22,663 bases of DNA from positions 1 through 22,663 of IMG/VR virus record IMGVR_UViG_3300021165_000644; one strand, given 5' to 3'. The position numbers and the translations under genes were made by a program. The notes under the pieces were generated by a model that saw only the letters and a program-made list of their open reading frames with translations, was not told the origin of the DNA and did not search any database. Source of the stretch: a virus. Below, piece by piece: positions 15,268 through 22,663 of this stretch (position 1 is the first letter of the stretch; every line of letters starts with the position of its first letter).

Positions 15268-18200
15268 ATCTGAAAATATTTTAGTAGAATTTGACTACAA
15301 CAACATAACAATTATTGACCCAAACAAAGTTATTGATGATAATAAGGTTATTAGTGAAAGATATGTAAGTCAAGAAAATTTGGTAATGTATGCTAATCTT
15401 GAATGTAATGTATTACCAAGAACTAAATTAGCTGTGGGTGTCTCAAATGATAGTGCGATAAAAACAATATCAATAGCGAAAATTAATTTTTTAAAACCGG
15501 GAGACAAACAATATTTGGATAATTCTTACACTGACGATATTACAGGTAAAAATAGTATTAAGTCAGAAATTGTTAATTTATCAAATAAAAATTCTCCGTC
15601 TAAACCTAATGTTAGTGACGACTATTACATTAAACATTCTCCAAGTTCGGGTAACCAAACCGGAAGTGTGGATAATGGTTTATTAGGTATAACATCAATT
15701 CAAATTAGACAAGGGTTAGATTTTATGCCAACGGTTGATATTAAATTAGTGGATGTAAAAGGACGAGGTTTGTTTGAGGGTGGTAATAACTCACCTTATG
15801 CGGCATTTTTTAATTTACCGTATCCACTATTTCATTTAACAATTAAAGGTTATTATGGTAAGGCGGTTAGGTTAGCATTGATGTTACAAAATTTTACTAC
15901 AACTTATAACGCTGATACGGGTAATTTTGTGGTAGATTTAAAATTTTATACTTACAAATATACTATTTTAAGTGAAATCACTATGGCGGCTTTGATGGCA
16001 ACACCACATATGTATCAATCAAGATTTACCATAACGGCAACAAATGGTGGACCAAATAGTACAAGTAAAACCAATGATGTTGTTGTTGAAAGAGGTTATC
16101 AAAAAATAGTTGAAATGTATAGTGAATATAAATCAAAAGGATTAATTCCTGATGATTTTCCTGAGATAACTCTTATGCAAATGAAAGATAGAATAGAGAA
16201 TTTTATTACAAATGTTTTGGAGTCATTCACTAAACAAAATTTAGACCCTTTAACTGATTTAGATATATATAGTAATAATTTAAGAGATTATCAAAAAGAT
16301 GTGTTTTATACATTACAAACATCTTGGTTTAATAAATATATGGATGTTGTTAATTATTATATTTTAAATACGGAACAAAAAGTCTATACCTTTAAAAAAG
16401 GTACAAGTTTAGAAGTTAAAAGTAATGCTATTTCAGATTTAAAAGGTATTATTGATAAGTATAACATAATGTTAAACGGTAATAAGACTTGTGGTGAAAA
16501 TGGTAGTTATGAGATTAATGGTAAGAAAACAGAATGCAAAATACCTAACCCTGTTAAGTATGAAGTTTTCCCAATTAGTGTAGATTATAATAGTCTTAAT
16601 CTTAAAGAAACATATAAAGCACAAAGAAAAAATAGTCAATCAACACCGGAGGATTTAACTAAATTTAGTGAAGAATTAAAAAATTCAAATATATTAAATA
16701 ATATAACCATAACACTTAAAGGTGGTAGTGTCCAAGCAACATCACAGTATTTTGTTTTTGAAGGTAAAAATAGTTTTATTGATTTAACTGATAAAATGAA
16801 TAAAGACCTTCAAACAAAAAGGGAAATAATTCAAGACGAATTAACAAAAGCTTTGGCGGAATTATTAGAGAGTAAGGATAATGGTATTGGTTTTATTCCA
16901 AATATTAGAAATGTTCTTGCGGTTGTATTTGCCAATGGTGAGGCCTTTTTAAGATTAATGGACGATGTTCACACTAAAGCTTGGGCTCAGAGAGATGAGA
17001 AAATTAGAAAAAACGCAATCTTTGATAGTACGGTCTCTAATGCAAATCCAGATAATCAAACTTCGGGTAGCAATTCTACTCAACCAATTTACCCTTGGCC
17101 TCAAGTAATTAAAGCTACAACCGGTGAAAATGGTCAAGAAAAATATGAAGTGAGGTATCCGGGGGATAATGATATTATTGCTCAAACAAAAGGTTATTTA
17201 TATGATGTTTGGCCTGAGATTGAATTTGTTGAGGAGTTCATTAGAGGTTTAACTCAAAAAACACCACCACCACAACCAACAACGGATAATTCAAATTCGG
17301 TTACTGAACCAAACCGAATATCATTGGGGGCTATTGAGTTTCCAATTAGTAATGATGTTTTTGCTAATAAAGTGGACGTTAATTATATTTACGAAATTTA
17401 TGAAAGAATTTTATTAACATCTCATTATTCAAAATTAGATAGAAGTGAAAACAACACGACCGATTTGGATAAGGTGTCAAACATTATTGCGGATGGTGAG
17501 AGTATTAATATAAAGAATAGTGTGTCAAATTCGGACGCGTCTTTAATTAAAATTATTAGAGATTATGACCTTACTGCGAGTAAATTTGAGGGAGTTTTAC
17601 GACATATCTCAAATGAAGGGGTGGGACAGAGTTGGCAGAATTATATTAGAGGCACATTTAACACAGGTTATATTAAAAATGAAGTTGAAAATGCTGATTT
17701 TGAATTTATTAGTCAAAGTAAAATTGATAGTAGTAATTCTCAACCATTAGTTTCCTTAAATAAGGAAGAGGATATTTCTACATACGTATCTACCTCAACA
17801 TCATCAAACAAATATGATTTTTCTGATTTATACCCATTTACAAATAAAAAATGGGTTCAAGGTAATTTGTCAAACGGTATTAGTACAGATGAGAAATTAG
17901 CGTTTAATACAACCAAAACTTTGGTGTTTAATAGTAATAAAAAGGTTATTTGCAATTTTAGTGATTCACAATCTCAGGATGTTAAAAAACCTATAACTAA
18001 TTTTGTTTATAAAAACATCAAAACTCCTGTTGTTATAAATAATGATTTTAGAAACTTTTACGCAACTAGAACATATGAAAATCAATTACCAACAGAGGGT
18101 GATATCAAATATTTAAACTATTCAGGTTTGGTGAGTAATTACCAAACAACATCAATATTAAACACACCTTATTTTATTAACGCAATTCAAGAGGGTGTTG

Positions 18201-21200
18201 AAAAATTAATAAATAAAGAGCAATACCCATTTGTTAGTTCGGCGTATTTGTTTATCAATAGTTTACCACTATCAACGTTAAGAGAAAAATTTAAATCGTA
18301 TACCGGTTCAGATGCTCAATATTCGGATGAGAGTTTAGATTATATCTTTGCGTCACTAAATAAGTTTGCTGCCTTACATAAAATGCCTTATGCTTGGATA
18401 TTAAAAATGGGGTCAATTTGGAATCGTTATAAAACATATATTGAAACCGGTAATGATATATTAACAAATTGTTGGAAAAATTTTGATTATGTTAAAAATT
18501 TTGACCCTGTAACTAATAATAAAACCAAAACATATAATTTTACTATTCCGGGACAAGTTTCTGCTACGACAATGGTTTTGGAAACAACAAATATCTACCC
18601 AACAGTCCCATTCGGGAGTAATACGGTTGAAACAATAATTAATACAGGGTTTTATCCTAAACTAATTAATGATTTTAATGTTTTTTATCAAGGATTTACT
18701 GTGTTTACCGGATATACTGATTCTGATATTCAAAAGGGACTTAATCAGGGTGTTAAATTGAACTATTCACCCGAATCGGTAATAAATAATGTTATTGGTG
18801 AAACAACCGGTAATGGACAAACAACTTCGGTAACACCTTGGACTGTATCTGTAACGGCTGACTATGGTTTATATCAATTTATTTTACCATCAAATGGTAG
18901 TATTATAAATCAAACAAAATCAGAATGTTTTGATAATTCAGGTAATATGATTTATCAGGTTACCGGTAATACATCAATGTATAATGGTTCGGTTAGATTA
19001 TTTTGGACGGCACCAAATTATGGGTATTTTGATAATTCTAAAGTAGTAAAACCTTTACCTACAAAATATTTAAAAGAAGTTTGGCCAGGACAAACACCAC
19101 AAGAAAATTTCTCTATTAATGGGGAAAATATTAATTATACCGATATTAGTGAAATGTTTTCTATTTTTGGTAAAGACACATTAGATGAATTTGAAAAAGA
19201 ATTTTTAAATTTTACTAAATCAACGTATGAATATGTTGATGAAGATAATGGTGATAAAATTAATTCTCAAAAAACATTCAAAAATTTTCAAGAGTTGATG
19301 AGGAGTTTAATGAAAATTACTAACAATAGTGTTAGTAATACATTATCTGTTGAGGATATGCAATCAAAACAATTAACAAATATTTCTAACACAATTAGTC
19401 AATTTTTAAATTATGACATATACTTTAAAAAGGGAAACCCGTCTAATTTTGATAGAAGATTATTCTATAGTTTTTCAACAAAGCGTACCGCTTTACGACC
19501 TGAACCAGTAGTTAGCCCTTACACTTGGGATTATTATAATTATGTAACACCAAATTCTTTACCTAGTACCAACCCTAATTCTCCATCATTAATTACATCT
19601 ATATTTTTAAAACCAAATGAATGGAAAGCGTTAGAAACTTACGTTGGTTTTTCCAATATACCTGAATTGGTTTATAAAGATAATGGGTCTTACATTACCG
19701 ACTTCTTTATTGATTGTAATGTTGCGTTTGACGTTGAAAACATTACAAACTTATATCCTATTATTAAAATTTATGCGACTCAAAAATTAAAAGATAATAC
19801 TTTGAATTATGATAAGTTTGTCATATTGATGAATGAGTATTTAACTACGTTGGATAGTTTTAACAATAAAATTTTGGATAGTGCGATGATTAAAATTAGA
19901 GCACTATTACCTAAGATTAGCGAAACACCTAAACCACCCAAAGAATCTGTTTTAGAGAGTACTCAAAGTAAATTGGAGTTATGGGAATCATTTAAAGCGA
20001 CAAACGATAAATGGATTGCCGGTAACGATTTTAAAACTAAAACTTTATTTGAAGATATTTTATTATTGGATAGAGCAAGTAGAAATATTGGTGAAAAAGT
20101 GTTGGTTGATATTATAAAATTAAAAAATACTTTAACAAATATTAATGTTACTTCAAGTATGTTAACATATGTTAATGATATTTTGGTAACAAATAATTTT
20201 GTTGTAATGAATATACCATCATATGTTAATTTTTATAATGTACAAGACGCGGTTAAAAATCCAAAACCAAAACCTGATGGTACCTTGGAATTTGCTAATA
20301 TAATGTTTGGTACTTTTATGAATGTTGATTATAGAAATTCATCAGCAAAAATGGTTTGTTTTTATGCGGGTAAACCAAGTCAACACGTTGCAATTAATAA
20401 TGTTGATTATAGATTTAAAGACGATGCTTTTGATTTAAGACGTGCTAGTGATAATCCATTAAATGAAAATCAAATCGGTAAAAATGATTGGGATAAATCA
20501 AATAAGGTTGTTGGGTTTAATGTTGAATTTGGGTCTCAAAATCAATCAATATTTAAAGGTTTTAACGTATCACAAAACCCGGGACTACCAACAGCAGAAT
20601 CATTACAGATTATAAATCAAATGGCTAATCAATCAGGGAATAGAGGGGGGTCAACTCAAAATATGTCATTATATAATTTATACAAAAATAGAAGTTATGC
20701 TTGTCAGGTATTTATGATGGGTAACGCTATGATACAACCAACTATGTATTTTAATTTAAGACACGTTCCGATGTTTAGTGGTCCATATATGATACAAAAA
20801 GTTAATCACACTATAACACCCGGTAATTTTGAAACCACTTTTGAAGGTATCAGACAACCAACCGCATCTTTACCTTTGGTTGAAAATTATATTCAATCAT
20901 TAAAAACGTCGTTATTACAAACTATAATTGAGACAAATAATAAAAAAAGGACCGAAGACGCTAAGGCAAAATCAACGGGTTCAAAAGATAATGTTGTGGT
21001 TCAAAAAGATAATATAGTCAAAGATAACACTGAAAAAGGTGTTACTAAACCTGCAAATACTCAAGAATGTCCACCTGTAATTTCTAAATATGATAGATTT
21101 ACACCTGAAAAATCAATAGAAACCACGGCAACATATAAAGAAGTTATTGAGTTAATATCATCAAAAACAACGGACCAAAAAATTAGATATTCTGTTTTTG

Positions 21201-21967
21201 GTAAAATGTATTTGAATAGTGATAATGCTGGATATAATTTAATTACTCAATCTAATAATTATAGTGGTACGGATTTATTTGGTGATTGGGGTGCGTCAAT
21301 TAAAGAATATTTCACAAAAGAACAATATTATTGTGGTGGTAGTAGTAGTAATATTAAACCTTATGTTATGTTTGAAAATTTAAGTCAAAATATTGATTTT
21401 TTAATTAGTAGGTTTAGTGGTAGAGTTTCGCAAATAAAAGATATAAATTCTTCTGACATAACTAAGTTTATCATATTATATTCTGACGCGACTATATCTA
21501 ATGATAATGTGTATACAACAATGAACCCAACAGATATTACAAATATGGAATCTAAGGTAACGGAATCGATTAATTTATTTAATCAAAATACTGGCAATTT
21601 TACACAAACACCACCACCGGCGGATGTTCCGGCACCACCATCCGATATTAAAATAGTTAATTTAGGAATATTCACTGATTTACAGGGGGATGATTATAGT
21701 TATCGTAATATTTTACAATCCAACGGTAAATACGTTGTGTTAAAAATTGAAGACCCTAATTTTACTTTTGATAAGTTAGGTTCAACAAGATTTTTAGACG
21801 CTAATAATCAATCAATCATTTATAGTTGTTCAGGTGGTTCAGGACCTTTAACTTGTACGGTTAATAATAAAGAGTCTGGATTATATACTTGGTCACAAGA
21901 ATATTACCCATATAAACCAAAAAGTTATGAAAAAGTGAATTTAGTTAGTCAACCGTTTGGTCAGTAA
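15257..21967 (+). CDS. Very large baseplate hub-type protein with C-terminal hydrolase-like region
   Basis: A 2236-residue protein. Two blocks look like split parts of a hub/spike-base protein (gp27 or gpD type): GLLGITSIQIRQGLDFMPTV, KGRGLFEGG, then YPLFHLTIKGYYGKAVRLAL (about 140-205), and, near the end, FNVEFGSQNQSIFKGFNVSQ, RSYACQVFMMGNAMIQPTMY, FSGPYMIQKVNHTITPGNFE (about 1755-1870). About 1500 residues, Asn/Ser/Lys-rich and of unknown fold, lie between. After a charged linker, residues about 1955-2060 may be a lysozyme or glucosaminidase-like module, then a PPP-rich linker (about 2113-2128) leads to a final ~110-residue beta-type domain. No signal peptide or membrane span. Its start lies inside the gp53-like gene (11-base overlap), indicating coupling. 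Hub assignment is from motif feel and context. Confidence 0.7.
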   Translation: MEGKSENILVEFDYNNITIIDPNKVIDDNKVISERYVSQENLVMYANLECNVLPRTKLAVGVSNDSAIKTISIAKINFLKPGDKQYLDNSYTDDITGKNSIKSEIVNLSNKNSPSKPNVSDDYYIKHSPSSGNQTGSVDNGLLGITSIQIRQGLDFMPTVDIKLVDVKGRGLFEGGNNSPYAAFFNLPYPLFHLTIKGYYGKAVRLALMLQNFTTTYNADTGNFVVDLKFYTYKYTILSEITMAALMATPHMYQSRFTITATNGGPNSTSKTNDVVVERGYQKIVEMYSEYKSKGLIPDDFPEITLMQMKDRIENFITNVLESFTKQNLDPLTDLDIYSNNLRDYQKDVFYTLQTSWFNKYMDVVNYYILNTEQKVYTFKKGTSLEVKSNAISDLKGIIDKYNIMLNGNKTCGENGSYEINGKKTECKIPNPVKYEVFPISVDYNSLNLKETYKAQRKNSQSTPEDLTKFSEELKNSNILNNITITLKGGSVQATSQYFVFEGKNSFIDLTDKMNKDLQTKREIIQDELTKALAELLESKDNGIGFIPNIRNVLAVVFANGEAFLRLMDDVHTKAWAQRDEKIRKNAIFDSTVSNANPDNQTSGSNSTQPIYPWPQVIKATTGENGQEKYEVRYPGDNDIIAQTKGYLYDVWPEIEFVEEFIRGLTQKTPPPQPTTDNSNSVTEPNRISLGAIEFPISNDVFANKVDVNYIYEIYERILLTSHYSKLDRSENNTTDLDKVSNIIADGESINIKNSVSNSDASLIKIIRDYDLTASKFEGVLRHISNEGVGQSWQNYIRGTFNTGYIKNEVENADFEFISQSKIDSSNSQPLVSLNKEEDISTYVSTSTSSNKYDFSDLYPFTNKKWVQGNLSNGISTDEKLAFNTTKTLVFNSNKKVICNFSDSQSQDVKKPITNFVYKNIKTPVVINNDFRNFYATRTYENQLPTEGDIKYLNYSGLVSNYQTTSILNTPYFINAIQEGVEKLINKEQYPFVSSAYLFINSLPLSTLREKFKSYTGSDAQYSDESLDYIFASLNKFAALHKMPYAWILKMGSIWNRYKTYIETGNDILTNCWKNFDYVKNFDPVTNNKTKTYNFTIPGQVSATTMVLETTNIYPTVPFGSNTVETIINTGFYPKLINDFNVFYQGFTVFTGYTDSDIQKGLNQGVKLNYSPESVINNVIGETTGNGQTTSVTPWTVSVTADYGLYQFILPSNGSIINQTKSECFDNSGNMIYQVTGNTSMYNGSVRLFWTAPNYGYFDNSKVVKPLPTKYLKEVWPGQTPQENFSINGENINYTDISEMFSIFGKDTLDEFEKEFLNFTKSTYEYVDEDNGDKINSQKTFKNFQELMRSLMKITNNSVSNTLSVEDMQSKQLTNISNTISQFLNYDIYFKKGNPSNFDRRLFYSFSTKRTALRPEPVVSPYTWDYYNYVTPNSLPSTNPNSPSLITSIFLKPNEWKALETYVGFSNIPELVYKDNGSYITDFFIDCNVAFDVENITNLYPIIKIYATQKLKDNTLNYDKFVILMNEYLTTLDSFNNKILDSAMIKIRALLPKISETPKPPKESVLESTQSKLELWESFKATNDKWIAGNDFKTKTLFEDILLLDRASRNIGEKVLVDIIKLKNTLTNINVTSSMLTYVNDILVTNNFVVMNIPSYVNFYNVQDAVKNPKPKPDGTLEFANIMFGTFMNVDYRNSSAKMVCFYAGKPSQHVAINNVDYRFKDDAFDLRRASDNPLNENQIGKNDWDKSNKVVGFNVEFGSQNQSIFKGFNVSQNPGLPTAESLQIINQMANQSGNRGGSTQNMSLYNLYKNRSYACQVFMMGNAMIQPTMYFNLRHVPMFSGPYMIQKVNHTITPGNFETTFEGIRQPTASLPLVENYIQSLKTSLLQTIIETNNKKRTEDAKAKSTGSKDNVVVQKDNIVKDNTEKGVTKPANTQECPPVISKYDRFTPEKSIETTATYKEVIELISSKTTDQKIRYSVFGKMYLNSDNAGYNLITQSNNYSGTDLFGDWGASIKEYFTKEQYYCGGSSSNIKPYVMFENLSQNIDFLISRFSGRVSQIKDINSSDITKFIILYSDATISNDNVYTTMNPTDITNMESKVTESINLFNQNTGNFTQTPPPADVPAPPSDIKIVNLGIFTDLQGDDYSYRNILQSNGKYVVLKIEDPNFTFDKLGSTRFLDANNQSIIYSCSGGSGPLTCTVNNKESGLYTWSQEYYPYKPKSYEKVNLVSQPFGQ
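21120..21435 (+). other. Possible cell-wall hydrolase (lysozyme/glucosaminidase-like) module of the hub protein
   Basis: Residues about 1955-2060: YKEVIELISSKTTDQKIRYS, VFGKMYLNSDNAGYN, ITQSNNYSGTDLFGDWG, then YFTKEQYYCGG, YVMFENLSQNIDFLISRFSG. The order (helix, F-G-x-M-Y, N-N-Y-x-G, W-G, Y-V-x-F, then a helix with D-F-L) resembles glucosaminidase-type and phage tail-lysozyme domains. T4 carries lysozyme on hub protein gp5. The position after M-Y, where I would expect a catalytic Glu, reads LNS, so activity is uncertain. Assigned by eye only. Confidence 0.35.
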
Positions 21968-21985
21968 CATTTACAAATAAAGAGA

Positions 21986-22000
21986 TATTTATATATAAAA
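21986..22000 (+). promoter_or_regulatory. TATTTATA motif upstream of the 74-aa gene
   Basis: TATTTATATATAAAA, nearly the same as the sheath motif; the octamer ends 13 bases before the ATG at 22007. It starts a new unit after the long hub gene; no terminator hairpin is visible in the 39-base gap. Confidence 0.45.
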
Positions 22001-22006
22001 AAGATT

Positions 22007-22231
22007 ATGGATACAAAATCATTATTAGAAAATTACTTAGGTAAAAAAACCCGTACAACTGAAAAAGATATGGGTAACGGTTCAAAACAAGTTTGTGACT
22101 TGGATTCGGGAGATTGTTATACAATTAGAATGAAAGATGGTCTAATTGAAAGAGTTGACAACACAATGAACCAAAATAGAAAAATACAGGTTGAAACAAC
22201 AACCGGTGTAAAACAATTATTAAACGGATAA
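22007..22231 (+). CDS. 74-aa unknown phage protein
   Basis: A 74-residue, charged, soluble protein. It opens MDTKSLLENYLGKKTRTTEK, followed by a likely beta hairpin VCDLDSGDCYTIRMKDGLIE with two Cys seven residues apart, and ends in VKQLLNG. No family recognised. It is first in its unit, behind a TATTTATA motif, and the next gene begins one base after its stop, so the two are probably co-translated. Confidence 0.7.
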   Translation: MDTKSLLENYLGKKTRTTEKDMGNGSKQVCDLDSGDCYTIRMKDGLIERVDNTMNQNRKIQVETTTGVKQLLNG

Positions 22232-22232
22232 T

Positions 22233-22663
22233 ATGAAAAAAATAGACAATAGAATTTTAGAAGAAATTGCTAGATATAACTCAATCAATAATTATATTGT
22301 TGAACAAGACGCAACATTACCACCACCACCGGGAGACGACCCAAACGCTCTACCACCTGATGGGGGTGCTATGGCACCGGCAGACCCAAATCTTACTCCA
22401 CCGGCTCCGGCAGCTCCAGCTGGACCTCAACCCGTTGATTTAGAAAATGACCCTGATGTGGAAAAAGTGGGTGAAGATGACTCAACAGGTAAAACTGAAG
22501 AAATGGATATTACTGATTTAGTAAAATCTCAAAAAAATGTAGAACAAAAACAAGAAGAGTATTTTGATAATCTATTCCAACATTTAGACAATTTAGAAAA
22601 CAAATTAGGTGAAATGGATGGTATTATGAATAAATTAAATGATTTAGAAATGAAGATTGAAAA
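22233..22663 (+). CDS. Pro-rich, coiled-coil phage protein (partial, runs off the window)
   Basis: The ATG at 22233 opens a frame that continues through the right edge, giving 143 residues. An N-terminal helix (KKIDNRILEEIARYNSINNY) is followed by a Pro/Ala-rich low-complexity stretch (about residues 30-70, several PPP and PAP runs), an acidic segment, and then a heptad-like helix (EYFDNLFQHLDNLENKLGEM, then NKLNDLEMKIE) that looks like a coiled coil. This layout suits an elongated structural or scaffold protein, but I do not recognise it and the C-terminus is missing. The Pro-rich part is clearly more GC-rich than the surroundings because of CCN and GCN codons. Confidence 0.75.
   Translation, partial: MKKIDNRILEEIARYNSINNYIVEQDATLPPPPGDDPNALPPDGGAMAPADPNLTPPAPAAPAGPQPVDLENDPDVEKVGEDDSTGKTEEMDITDLVKSQKNVEQKQEEYFDNLFQHLDNLENKLGEMDGIMNKLNDLEMKIE

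Noticed and set aside
1-22663. CRISPR array, tRNA, rRNA, insertion sequence or integrase
   Set aside because: No regularly spaced repeats, cloverleaf-like segments, transposase-like or recombinase-like frames were seen; all long frames are phage structural genes.

Overview
This window is a piece of the virion structural region of a tailed phage (or prophage) with a T4-type contractile tail. The evidence is a gp19-like tail tube protein, a gp18-like sheath protein, a gp15-like sheath stabiliser, a gp26-family baseplate/tail-chaperone protein, a tape-measure protein almost exactly as long as T4 gp29, and baseplate/hub proteins including a gp53/LysM-like one. No integrase, tRNA, CRISPR or insertion sequence is visible. 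The DNA is strongly AT-rich, Arg is mostly AGA, and start codons are preceded by A-rich sequence with no convincing Shine-Dalgarno. The sheath also carries an insertion that reads like the Ig-like repeats common in Bacteroidota surface proteins. A Bacteroidota host is therefore the best guess, by inference.

Layout. At 1-122 is the C-terminus of an upstream gene. At 122-1587 are a small acidic protein and the gp15-like protein. At 1584-1748, on the minus strand, is a 54-aa ribbon-helix-helix-like gene, the only reverse gene. At 1866-5456 is a very large sheath protein, followed by a HAD-type phosphatase (5513-6331), the tail tube gene (6491-6979) and a small unknown ORF. At 7266-8163 is the gp26-family protein, whose C-terminal extension lies in the +1 frame past a TTTTTT-CGC site. 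At 8210-9973 is the tape measure. At 10013-21967 are a 1641-aa baseplate protein with an embedded OmpA-like domain, a 108-aa gp53/LysM-like protein, and a 2236-aa hub-type protein with a possible cell-wall hydrolase module near its end. The window closes with a 74-aa unknown ORF and a Pro-rich/coiled-coil gene that runs off the right edge.

The gene products should assemble together: hub and baseplate first, then tube polymerisation measured by the tape-measure protein with the chaperone's help, then sheath, then the gp15-like terminator that prepares the tail for the neck. Transcription appears heavily punctuated. Hairpins separate several tail genes. The octamer TATTTATA sits in the transcription direction 13-44 nt before the start codons of seven genes that begin a unit, including the reverse-strand one, and it is absent before closely coupled downstream genes. 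This looks like a phage late-promoter element.

The most noteworthy observations are the candidate +1 frameshift in the tail chaperone, the TATTTATA system, the OmpA-like domain inside a baseplate protein, the enlarged sheath, and the antisense regulator-like gene facing the sheath promoter.
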